From NCBI GenBank assembly GCA_004431415.1, contig QPMI01000453.1, positions 558,001 through 622,000 of the forward strand: 64,000 nt of DNA. Reading direction: 5' to 3'. This document shows positions 48,861 through 58,496 of the stretch, piece by piece; the first letter of the stretch is position 1, and every line of letters begins with the position of its first letter. This DNA is from Cyanophora paradoxa (lineage: Eukaryota; Glaucocystophyceae; Cyanophorales; Cyanophoraceae). Below the pieces are notes generated by a model. That model saw nothing but the letters and a program-made list of their open reading frames with translations. It had not been told where the DNA came from and did no database searches. The translations under genes and the position numbers were made by a program.

Positions 48861-49296
48861 GCCCCCCGGAGGGCTCTTACTTCGCGCTCTAGCTATCTCC
48901 GCATGCCTTCCGCTCGCAACGCTCTCGCTACGTCGAAGTCTTGGTCGACGTCGCGTGTATACGTATCCCCCTCGACTCGGCGAGCTCAGAACTCGGGAGA
49001 ACGCTCAGCCGGCGCCAGCGCCGCCGGCGGCCGGCGCTAGCGCTGTATACGCCTGCAAGCCTGCAAGCCTGCGCTGCATGTATACACCGGCGCTAGCGCG
49101 AGCGCTGCAAGCCTGCAACTGTACATGTGTGCACGTGGCTCGATCATGATCTAAGCGCCGCGCTCTGCACTCGATGACGCTCGTATGATATTCTCTGCAG
49201 GCAACAGCACACACGCACAGCCTGCACGTTAACGCTCTCAGCTGCAGGCCAGAGGCCTATAGGCCTAGGCCTAGGCTGGACAGGCGCCGGCGCCTC

Positions 49297-52252
49297 TCAG
49301 TCTGCAGCTGGCTCCGCGGGGCTGCCGGCGGGGATGCGGGCCGGGAACGCCAGCACGGTGCGGTAGCGGGCGCCCCGCTCCTCGAGCTTCTCCACCGCGC
49401 GCGCCGCCTGCCCGAACGGCAGGACCTCCACCTGTCCGATCCCGGATCAAATTCGGATCGAATTCGAATCCGCGGAGGACCAGCTAGTGCTAGTATACTC
49501 GCATGGGGCCTAGCCCCCCCCTAGTACTCGCCTGCAGCGAATTCAAACCCTATAGCAAGGCCTCGGATCCCGGATCAAATTTGAATCCGCGAACTGGAAA
49601 TTGAAGGAGAAACCCGCGCGCCTGGGGCCGGACGCCGTGCATGGCCGCGAAGCCCAGCATGTCGCGCATGGCAGCGGCGCGACAGCGAATTCAAACCCTA
49701 TATACAGCTAGGCCTCGGATATATATTGGTCCCAGATCAAATTTGGATCAAATTTAATTCGGATCGAATTCGAATCTAGTACGCGCCTGGGGCCGGACGC
49801 CGTGCATGGCGGCGAATTCCAGCATGTCGCGCATGGCCCGCCGCCCGCCGATGACCGAGCCGACCACGGAGCGCTGGCGCAGGCTCAAGTCCCCCAGCCC
49901 CACCTTCGAAATGATGAGTTTGTTTGAGCGTAAGCTTAATTATAAGCTTAATTCAATAGCGTTCGTTTTGAGCTTTAATTTAAGCTTGAGCTGAAGGACC
50001 TTGAGCTCGGATTCGAATTCAAATTAAAGGACCTTGAGCTCGGGCGCGGCGTTCCCGACGATGCAGAGCGTGCCGAAGGGCCGGAGGAGCCGCAGCAGGC
50101 CCGCCCAGTTGCCCTCCGCCGGCGTCGTGTCCAGCAGGAAATCGAAGGGCGCGGCCCCCCCGTACTGCTCGAGAATCAGTTGCCTTCAGATCGAATTACA
50201 CGATTAGAAGTACTAGTGATCGAGGGCCGGGTGGATTAGCTATAAATCGCCTGGAGTTATTCTAGCTTCTAAACTTCGAGCGGGAAATCGAAGGGGGCCG
50301 CCCCCCCGTCCTGCTCGAGAATAATCAGATCCTCGAGATCGAGCTCGGCCCGGCGGCGACGTCGACGCGCGCCCGGCGGCCTTCAGATTAAATAAGAAGA
50401 AGGTAGCTCGGGCGGGCGGGGCCCTTCTAGGACTCGAAGGCGGGCGGGGTCCTTAAGCTTCTATTAAAGGATACAGTAAAATGACTCGGGACTCGGGCGG
50501 GCGGGGTTGTTCTATATTAAAGAATATATACAGTGAAATGATCATGGGATTTAAGAGCCTAGGCCCCAGAAGGGGGCCTAGATCAAATCAGAGGAAGGAA
50601 GAGGGCGCGCCTGGGACTCGAGGCGGGCGGGGTCCTTCGGGTCGTAGACGCGGAAGTCGTGCGCCCCGAAGCTGCGCGCGGGCGCCGCTGTGAGCGGAGA
50701 AGTCTGCGGAGGGGAAGGCGGCTAGGTCTACATCTAGGTACCTAGAAAGTCTAGAAAATTTTAAATCAAAGGAAAACCTAAGTGAAGGGAATTTGGCATA
50801 GGGCGGCGGGGCGGGGCACCGGCGGGCGTCCTCGGCCTTCCGGTCGCTCGTGGAGAGCACCGTCACCTGCCCCGGCCCGCGGCGCGCGGTCAAGCTCACG
50901 CCAATCTTAAGGGGCCAGCGCGGGCCGCTACCGGAGATCTAGAACTAAAGACAAATCGGGGGGGGGGCGAGGGCGCGCCCTGCAGCCCATGGCGCGGGCG
51001 AACTGCACGGCGAGGTGGCCCAGTCCCCCCAGGCTCACGATCCCGACCTCCCCGCCCGCCCGCGCGTACCTGATCACGAGGACGAAGTTTTGAATTCGAA
51101 TTTGAGTTTGTGTAACGTTATAATTAACGGAGGGATGGATCGAATTCGGACCGCTGGAGGGGCTGGAACACGGTTACGCCCGCTGCGATCGCGAGCGAGC
51201 GCGTCAGAGGTGAGAAGGGGATAGAGGGGGGGGGACGAGGGGGGGAGGGGGGGGGAGGGCCGCGGGTACCGCAGAGGAGGGGGGCCGCCTCCTCGCTCTT
51301 CATGGAGGGGGGTATCTTGAACGCGAGGCGCGCGGGGGCGCGCAGGTGCGACTGGAAGCCGCCCAGGTTCCCCCCCGTGATGAGGCCGGCGGGTCCGCCC
51401 GGCTGCTCGCAGACTTGCTCCTGCGCGCTCGGACGGTGGGTGCTAGCGCCTCGGCCAAGAAACAAGGGGACTCGGAAGTTTAATTTAAGCCTATGAGCTT
51501 CGAATATTCATGATCACCTCGCCGGCGATGCAGGACTTGCAGGCGCCGCAGGAGTCGCGGAGCCAGCCGAAGCCCACGCGGTCGCCCACCTTGAGCCCCC
51601 TCGCCGCCTCCTCTCCGACCTGCGCCGGCGGCGTGGCTAACGTGGGATCGAATTCGAATTCAAATCGGGCGCGCCCGCGTGACGAGGCCGACGACTTCCT
51701 GCGCCGGCGCCGGCGCCGCGCGCGGGCGTCAACGTCAGATCTAGCCACGCGAGATTGAATCTCGCGCACGTGGCCGGGAATCAGCGGGTACTTCGTGTGT
51801 CCCCAGAAATTGTCGCGCATCCACAGGTCGCTGCGAAATAATTTTAGAGAATTTGGGGTCGAAGGTGCACGTGCATGCGCAAGCTTAAGCGCATGCGCGT
51901 CCGCGGCCGCTCGCCTGTGGCAGACGCCGCAGTGGGTGACTGCGCCAGAGGGAGTCAGCGAGAATCAACGCTCACGAGGCTTACAGCTAATCGGGCACCC
52001 TGGACTTCGATGTCGGAGATACCGAGCGGCGGCGGCGAGTACTCGTATGGGCTGCGCGCGTCAGTGAGCCGGCCGGCGCGCGTTTTAATCAGAGAGAACG
52101 CACGTCAATTTCCCGCCCTTCTCCAGGTATGCAAAGCCGGTGATCGTCGCGTCATTCTGCTGCGGAAGCGGCTCTTCCGAGGCCGCCGCTGCGCCCGCCT
52201 TGGATGCACTGCCGGGCCGCTCGGGGCGCAGCACGTTGATCAGCTTTTCCAT
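49297..52252 (-). CDS. Zinc-dependent alcohol dehydrogenase, cinnamyl-alcohol-dehydrogenase-like
   Basis: Medium-chain NADP(H) alcohol dehydrogenase that reduces aldehydes or oxidises alcohols. Reading down the minus strand: MEKLINVLRPERPGS, ATITGFAYLEKGGKLTPYEY, PPPLGISDIEVQ and VTHCGVCHSDLWMRDNFWGH (catalytic Zn Cys). TKYPLIPGHEVVGLVTR (Zn His-Glu) and VGDRVGFGWLRDSCGACKSC (structural Zn cysteines) follow. Next are GNLGGFQSHLRAPARLAFKI, AAPLLCG, VGIVSLGGLGHLAVQFARAM (GLGGLGH dinucleotide loop), LGAHDFRVYDPKDPARLESQ and FDFLLDTTPAEGNWAGLLRL. The end is LRQRSVVGSVIGGRRAMRDM then VEVLPFGQAARAVEKL, with the stop at 49,297. Several introns have GC donors. Four introns contain degraded copies of the neighbouring exon end. 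The cytosolic location is inferred from the lack of a presequence. Confidence 0.85.
49618..49672 (-). repeat. Intronic copy of an ADH exon 3' end
   Basis: The translated block AMRDMLGFAAMHGVRPQ plus its GCGCGC donor repeats the end of the real exon at about 49,795-49,890 (AMRDMLEFAAMHGVRPQ plus GCGCGT). Only the real exon has the upstream GSVIGGRR part needed by the family, so this copy is probably skipped in splicing. One or the other could be used as alternative exons. Confidence 0.75.
49995..50011 (-). repeat. Short intronic copy of an exon end and donor
   Basis: The 17-base word AAGGACCTTGAGCTCGG occurs here and again at 50,028-50,044, where it is the end of the APELK exon followed by GTCCTT. 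The copy therefore carries exon end plus 5' splice site into the intron. Confidence 0.7.
50282..50326 (-). repeat. Degraded copy of an ADH exon start
   Basis: It translates to ILEQDGGAAPFDFPLEV, matching ILEQYGGAAPFDFLLD in the real exon at about 50,110-50,176. The copy stops a few codons later. Confidence 0.7.
50406..50510 (-). repeat. Three partial copies of an ADH exon end
   Basis: Three words of about 20 bp, each with GGGCGGGCGGGG next to TCCTT- or CTTCT-like sequence and most with GGACTCG, repeat the 3' end of the exon VYDPKDPARLESQ at about 50,605-50,690. The pieces are separated by AT-rich insertions that themselves repeat (TATTAAAGGATACAGT and TATTAAAGAATATATACAGT). Confidence 0.6.
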
Positions 52253-53199
52253 TTAATTGCCGCTTCGTCGAGTGTCGATGACCGGGGCCGGCAGCGCCGG
52301 GATCCGGAGAGCTAGAGGGTGGAGATAGAGGAGGCCGCGGCCGGCGCCGGATCCGGAGGGGAGGATCGAGTCCGATTTTAATTTCTGCCGCCGGCGCCTC
52401 GATCCTCTCCTCCCCCCCCCCACCCCCCACCCCCCCCACCCCCCTCCCCCCCTCGAGGCCGCGGCGGTCGGCGCCGGAGGGGATCGAGGATGTCAAGCGC
52501 ATCGGCCTGACGTCGACTCGCGATCGGTGATCATGATTTTATATAATTAATTTGATTTTTGCCTCTATCTCGAGCTCCTCGATCCGAGTCCGAGTCTTTA
52601 ATTCTGCAGCTGCAGCTTGCGGTTTGCTTCTCGCGCATGAATGCATGCCTCAGTGCATATGTATGCGCAGCTTGCGTCCGACGGTCTTCAAGGCTTGCAA
52701 TATAATTGCAAGTCAGATGGACTCGCGATCGAGCAAATTCATGATTTTGATCATGATCATCCGATCATCGGATCCATGGATCCGCATGCATGCACTGCGG
52801 CAGTACTAGTACTAGTTGTTCATGACTCGAGCAAATTCATGTGATCATCCATATGCATGGATACGCGCGGCATCACCTTCACCTTCCCCCCCCCCCCCCC
52901 CCCCCCCCCCCCTTCATTTTCCTTCCTCCCTCCTCCTCCCCGGGCCTCCCCTTCCTTCCCTCCGAGGCTCCCCCTCCCCCCGCGCCCCCCCCCCCCCCCC
53001 CCACCCCCCTCCCCCCCTCCCCTCCCCCCCCCCTCCCCGCCCCCCACCCCCCACCCCCGGCCCTCTTGCATTCCCGCGGGCCGGGGAGGCACTAGCCGCG
53101 GTCTGTCTCGACAGAAATAATTATATATATAAGCCGATCGCGATCCGGTTTTCGATTTCAAAAGCGTATACATAGTTATGATCGATGTCGACGTCATAA
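52253..53199. other. Intergenic low-complexity region
   Basis: No gene seen. It holds C-rich runs near 52,410-52,455 and from about 52,886 to 53,060, broken only by T or A, plus ATGATCATGATC palindromes near 52,740-52,765. The Pro-rich ORFs across the C-runs are composition artefacts. Confidence 0.55.
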
Positions 53200-53950
53200 T
53201 CAAGCACAGGCGTCGACGCGAACGTCGGCGTTGAAGCCCTCGCCACCCTCGAGCATCTGCGATATATATAGAGCGCGCATGCGTAAGGAAGGTGCGCGCA
53301 TGTTAACGTTCAGAGCGATCGAGACTCTGAGAGACTTTGAGAGAGCGCGCGCACTGCAGCCTCGGCCTCCATCTCTGCCTCGATCTCTGCAAAGTCCATC
53401 TCCGCTTCGGCCTCCACGTCTTCGGCGGCCACACCCTGCGAGGCAATCGCCATAACTATAAGTTTTGATGATTATAGTTGCGAATTCAAATCCACTGGCC
53501 AGACTCGAGGTCTATGTCACAGTGTACTCATGATCATCGATATCACGGCCCGGCCGGGCGGTTAACGTTTCACCCACTGTGACCGCCCCGGCCCGCGCGC
53601 GCGCGCGTGCCTGCGTGGTAGTGTCGAGGAGCAGGTTCGTGCATGATTCACTCCCTAAGAACGTATGGAAGACGGACGCTCCCGAAGGAACTCCCGAGGA
53701 TTTGAGGCAGTTGGCTGCAGCCTCACTCTTGGAAGCGCCGGAAAGAGATCTGAGAACATCGCCCTTACAGTCCCGCGAGGCATAGCAGACGGAATCTGTT
53801 GCAAATGCGGACGAAATCACGCTCTCTAAGAAGCAGGACGACGACGACACGCACTGCCCATGATGTTGATCGATGCAACGACGTTGACGCGTACGGCTGA
53901 TATCGATATCTGAGGAAATGCACGCTGTTAACGTTGTTGATGATGCGCAT
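53200..53950 (-). CDS. Short relative of the cysteine-rich acidic-tail family
   Basis: The main exon encodes CFLESVISSAFATDSVCYAS, RDCKGDVLRSLSGASKSEAA, NCLKSSGVPSGASVFHTFLG and SESCTNLLLDTTTQ, with a CYxxxxC pair like the modules at 2,561-14,203. A later exon (53,354-53,436) is strongly acidic (VAAEDVEAEAEMDFAEIEAE) and ends at a GTGCGC donor, just as the acidic exons of copies B and C do. A final exon encodes MLEGGEGFNADVRVDACA with the stop at 53,200-53,202. The 5' end is unclear. The shared order (Cys-rich, acidic, short Gly-containing end) supports common ancestry. Function unknown. Confidence 0.5.
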
Positions 53951-54257
53951 ACGCGCCTGACTTCATGATCGCCACACGTACGTACGAACCCGAAATTATA
54001 ATTAAAGCTTAGAGTATACGTATTGTGCTCGACACTGCTCGTTTCGATTCAAGTTTAAATTTCGATCAGGGTCCGCCGAAGGACTTAGCGGCGAGTCAGC
54101 GCTACGCCGCTACCTACCGGCAGCGCCGACTCCGCCGAGTCAGCGGCGACCGCGCCTGGCCATGTGGCCAGGCGCGCCAGCCTGCGCCAGGTCCTCCACT
54201 CGAGTCGATCGCTCCGGAGTCCGGACTACAACGAGTCTACAATGACTCTACATAACT

Positions 54258-54412
54258 GCATTTGCCTCTTTCTCAGCCTTTTTTAATCATTGAACTTCCG
54301 AAAGTTCGGAATTTGCCTCTCAGCCTTTTTCTAAGTGCCTCTTTGGAGGCTCTTTCGCAGCCTTTTGATTTTTTTGCCTCTTTCTCAGCCTTTCAAGTTT
54401 TTTGCCTCCTGC
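54258..54412 (+). repeat. Degenerate tandem repeat TTTGCCTC...CAGCC
   Basis: Four to five imperfect units of TTTTGCCTCTTTCTCAGCCT of about 25-45 bp follow each other. The pyrimidine run ending in CAG resembles a 3' splice site, but no exon follows that I can support. Confidence 0.6.
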
Positions 54413-54599
54413 AGAACTTCGGGAAAACAGGAAGCCTACTAGGCGAGCCCGTGGAGGCTGTGGAGCTATAGGCTATAGCCCATAGCCTAGTAGGCTACTA
54501 TATACAGCTACTACTAGTACTAGTCTACTAGTAGAGTACTACTACTACCTAGCTACATGCATATGAGAGAAAGTCACTAGTACTGGGCCGGGCTCTAGA

Positions 54600-55960
54600 T
54601 CTCCGGGATCCATCTCCCCCGGCCGCCTCGCCGCGGCCCGGCCCCGGGCCGCCGGGCACCCGCGCGCTGCTCTAGATTTAGATCTTGTAATGTGGGCGGA
54701 GGCGGGGGATGAGGAGGCCTAGCTATATATATAGGGCGCCGATCGCGTCGGGTGCGGCGGCGCCGGGCCCGGGCCGCGCTGATCATATGCATGATCATGA
54801 TCATGAGGGCACGCGCGCCTGCTGCCTCTAGGCCTTAGCGGGGCGCCGTTCCCCATGGCCACGCCACCCCATGCACAAATGCTTTCTCGAATTCGAAGGT
54901 GCGGCCTGGCCGAGCCGCTGGGAACAGCGGCGCCGGCGCGCGGGGAGGGGGCCGGACCTATCCCGGGCCCCCCGGTCCAGCCCCCCTCCCCGCGGCCCCC
55001 CAGGGGGGAGAGAACCGTCAGGGGGGGAACGGGAGGAGGGTACAGGGCGCGTGCCTGGCCGACGGAGGCGAAGCGGTAGAGGTCCCGCGGGGGTCCGAGG
55101 CCCGCGGGTCCCACGTGAGGGGGGGGGAAGGGGTGGGTGTTAAGAGCCTCGGACATCTCTCGACTTGACACAGATGGACACCTCAGTTATATCTCTATAG
55201 CTAGCCATTCGTCTCGGTGTGTGCGAATTCAGTAAATTAAACTAGTTAAGAGCCTCGGAGGGGGCGGGGGAGGGGGGGGGGGAACGAGGCCTGGGGGGGG
55301 GGGGGGGGACGAGGCCTGAGGGCGAGAGTGTGCTTCTCCGTCAACCAGATACTGCACATGTCGCCGAGTCGTCGTCCGACGGTCCCCGCCCGTCTGCGAA
55401 GGCCCGGAGCTCGAGGCATTGCAGGGAGGAGAGGATGGGGCCGGGGGGTGGGGGGGTGGGGGGGGGTGGGGGGGGGGGGGGGGGGGGGGGGGTGGGGGGG
55501 GGTGGGGGGGGGGGGGGAGGGGGGGGGGGGGGGGGGGCAACAGGATGAACTCGGCGTCGTGGCTCCACGCGAATACCTCAAGCTCCGCATGCGCATGCGC
55601 AGCCAGTGGCGGGCTCTCGGTCGGCTGCTAGCTATATATATATAGCTATAGCGCTGCGAGAAGCGCCCGGCCGCCGGATCGGCTTCTCCAAAAGCATATC
55701 GCTGCCTCGCCGCATGTCGATGGCCGCCGGACTCAGGACCGGCCGCGGCGGGAGAGGGCCGAGAAGGGCAGCTCGAGGGAGCCTCGGATCGGAGCAGGGT
55801 CGAAGAAGGGTGGGGGCAGGGTCGAAGAGGGGATCCGGATCCGGATGCATAACGTTTCGGAGCAGGGATGGCCTATGGATCGAAAGCGGATCCAGAATGA
55901 GGGGGGAAAATCGAATTTAATGCATGAGCCGATCGGATTCGGACCGAGGATTGGATCGGG
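54600..55960 (-). other. Region with possible gene fragments
   Basis: Short exon-like pieces on the minus strand could belong to a decayed or unresolved gene. AELEVFAWSHDAEFILLP (about 55,552-55,610) recalls a WD40 blade. GPPRDLYRFASVGQ is followed by a GC donor near 55,065, and RTFEFEKAFVHGVAWPWG lies near 54,850-54,910. They do not join into a convincing reading frame, and a G-homopolymer tract interrupts them. I do not call a gene. Confidence 0.25.
55443..55537 (+). repeat. Near-pure poly-G tract
   Basis: About 95 bases are G except for a few T, A and one other base. On the minus strand this is a poly-C tract. Homopolymers this long are prone to sequencing error, so the true length is uncertain. 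Confidence 0.85.
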
Positions 55961-56334
55961 GGGCCAGCCTGCCACCGGCCCGCGCTAGCTGGCGTCCCAC
56001 AGCCCCAGTCCGACGGTCATCTACGAGGAAAGCCCGCGCAGGCGCGCCGCTCCCTTCGGAATACGGAAATTACTGACGATTATTACCTTACAGTACAGGT
56101 GAGAGAAGGCAAGGAAGGAGGCGAGGGGCCGAGGGGGCGAGGGGCGAGGGCGAGGCGAGGGAGGGCGAGGGGCCCTCACGGGGGGCGGGGCGGGGGTCGG
56201 GCGGGAGCAAAAGACGGAGGGAGGGAATCGAGAGCTGAAGGATGGATGGAGAGGGTGGAAGGATGGATGGAGGAGAGGGGGCTGGATGGGTGGGGCGAGG
56301 GCGGGCCCCGGGCGGCGGCGGCCAGCCGGCCGGC

Positions 56335-57030
56335 TCACAGGCCGATGGGCAGAACGCCGTCCTTAGTCTTGTGCACTTTAGAGTGGTACACGCCCGTCTT
56401 CAGCGATCCCTCCTTGTACATCCCCGAGTGGACGAATTGCTGCGGCGCGCCGTCGCGTTAGGACGGGCGGGGCAAGACGCAGGCGGCATGCACGGCAACG
56501 CACAGTGGTGAACTTTCCGTTCAGCCCCAGCCGGACCTGCACCTGTTCCTTGTCCGGCATCCTAGCGCCGTAGACCTGCGCGGGTGCGGCGTCAGCTTGC
56601 GGCGGGCACGGGTCGGGGCGCCGCGTGCGGCGGACCTGATTGGATGTTTTGTAGATGGGATGAGCGCCCTTGTTGATCACCGGTTGTTCTACAAGAACGG
56701 AGTGAACGACAGGCTATAGCTAAAGCTTTGGAGTCCCAACGCACCAGGCTGGATGCCTTGCGAGGCCGCATATGCCGCCTGCTCCTGCTGCTGTTGTAGG
56801 ACGTCCGGGATGATGTAATGCGGCACCCTAGGCAGCGCCGGATCAACGCCATATGTGCTGCGGTTCACAGACTGCTGCGGGGGCGTCGGAATCTGCGGTC
56901 GGCCAGTCAAGGGCCGCAGACAGCGCGGCGGGCGGTCGGCGGGCCAGGCGGCCACTATAGTCGAGCTACAGGCGAGTTTGTTGCGCGGAACCGCCGCAGG
57001 ACTCACGTTCTTGGCATACTTCGACTCCAT
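56335..57030 (-). CDS. Piercer-like (PIERCE1/2) ciliary microtubule inner protein
   Basis: Five exons (57,007-57,030; 56,745-56,874; 56,636-56,688; 56,504-56,575; 56,335-56,439) join in frame to 127 residues with GT-AG introns. The core reads HPIYKTSNQVYGARMPDKEQ, QVRLGLNGKFTTQFVHSGMY and KEGSLKTGVYHSKVHKTKDG. The Y(K/R)TSNQxYG motif followed by a spaced FxxxxxxxGM(Y/F) matches the PIERCE1 (C9orf116) family of proteins inside doublet microtubules of motile cilia. The match is from memory of the motif, so it is moderate. If right, the organism has a motile flagellum at some stage. It diverges from the HHL1-like gene with 171 bp between start codons. Confidence 0.55.
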
Positions 57031-57201
57031 GCCTGCACGCTTTGCGCTGTATCGCGGCTAGGTAGCTCTGACTAAACTCGCTATACCGCTCGGTCCGCTG
57101 GTGAGTGGGTGCGACGGCGGTGGAGGGGTGCGGCCTTGCTATTTTGCTTCCTTGCTGGGTACAGGGTGACGAGGTCTTGGGTACACACTGACCAACGAAA
57201 G

Positions 57202-58181
57202 ATGGCGCTCTTCGCTTCGACCGCCCTGCCCCTCACCGCCGCCTCGGCCGTCGTCGTGACCGGCACTGCCGCGACCTGCCCGGCTCGCCGCCCTCGTAGC
57301 ATCCGGGCGTCGTCTTTCGTGCCGTCCTTAGTCCCGGCATCGGCCTTCGCCGTGCGCGCCCAGCCTGCTCCGGTCTTCGAACTCGTCTGCAAGAAAGGCT
57401 TTGGGGAGGTGAAGCGTCCGGCGACGCCCTCGTCCAAGGTGCGCGCGCGACTTTGCACGTGCAGCGTGCTGCGGGCCACGCCGCGGCCCAGCGCCCCATT
57501 TAGCCTCTCGGCGATGCCAGAGCATCATTAGAGCTCAGCTGGAGCTTACCAGCGCCCGCTGCAGCCGGCCTCGCCGCTTTCGCTAACATCATTCGCCGCA
57601 GGAGGACCCCGAGTTCAAGAAGCAGGCGGAGACCTACGACGAGAAGCGGAAGGAGGGCTTCCCGGAGTTCAACGTGTACATCCGCCGCAAGGGCGACAAC
57701 CCGCCGAACTGGTGCGGTCTCCCCGACGTAGGCAACGCCGGGCCGCTGCCGCTGACGCGCAGGGCGCAGGTACCCGGTTGGCTCTATGTGCGTGCAGGAG
57801 GTGCTCGCGGCGAAGGCCGTCTACGAGAACGAGGAGGGCCTCGTCAAGTCGGCCGTCAAGATGTACCCGAAGTGAGCGGCGCCGTTTCCGCGGCCGGCCG
57901 GCGGCCCGGCGGCGGCGAGCTCACGCGCCCCGGGGTGCAGGTACAAGGACGTGCCGATGGAGGAGTTCGAGTACGGGTACCAGCTCAAGGGCAACAAGGA
58001 CTACCCGATCGACGTCGCCGAGAAGCCCGAGCCGAAGGCCCCGGGCGTCTTTGACGCGCTGAAGAGCACCCTCAGGTTCCTTCTTGCTTCGAATTCCCTG
58101 ACTTCTGCTCTTTCTTTCTGTTAATCTTCTCTTTTGCTTTCTTTTCGCAGCGGCATCTTTAAGAAGGACGAGTCTGCGTAG
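57202..58181 (+). CDS. HHL1-like plastid protein (DUF6523)
   Basis: Five exons (57,202-57,438; 57,602-57,711; 57,770-57,871; 57,941-58,075; 58,151-58,181) join in frame to 204 residues. The N-terminus MALFASTALPLTAASAVVVT with Ala/Ser/Arg content looks like a plastid-targeting leader. The conserved part reads FPEFNVYIRRKGDNPPNWYP, VGSMCVQEVLAAKAVYENEE, GLVKSAVKMYPK and EEFEYGYQLKGNKD. This lines up with plant HHL1 (WYPL..., AAVIYRDEKEIQKTAIK, FRYGYKLV), a thylakoid protein that works with LQY1 in photosystem II repair under high light. A similar role is inferred. The protein lacks the C-terminal extension of the plant form. Confidence 0.7.
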
Positions 58182-58496
58182 AGTCCCATCCCAGCCCAGC
58201 TTAACGTTGGCCGGGACGGCCGCTTTCAAGCCTCGCTTTCTTCTTGTTCCCTTTCCTGCTATGCTGTTTTGATTCGAGTAGCTAGGAATGCAGAGGGTAG
58301 CGCGCTTATACTTGCAATTGAGTTTTGATCATGACTCCAATCCGCTCCCTGGGCCCGGGGTGGCCATGGGGGAGAGCGGCCGGGACTCGGGACTCGAGCG
58401 GGGCGGAGGAAGGGAGGGACGGAATTCGAAACAAGAGAGAGACAGCGCACTTTAAGCCGGCGCCGGCGCCGGCCGGACTCCGGGCCCCGGGAAGCT

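Noticed and set aside
52857-53175. Poly-proline ORFs in a C-rich run
   Set aside because: Homopolymer-driven; all three frames read Pro and the reverse reads Gly.
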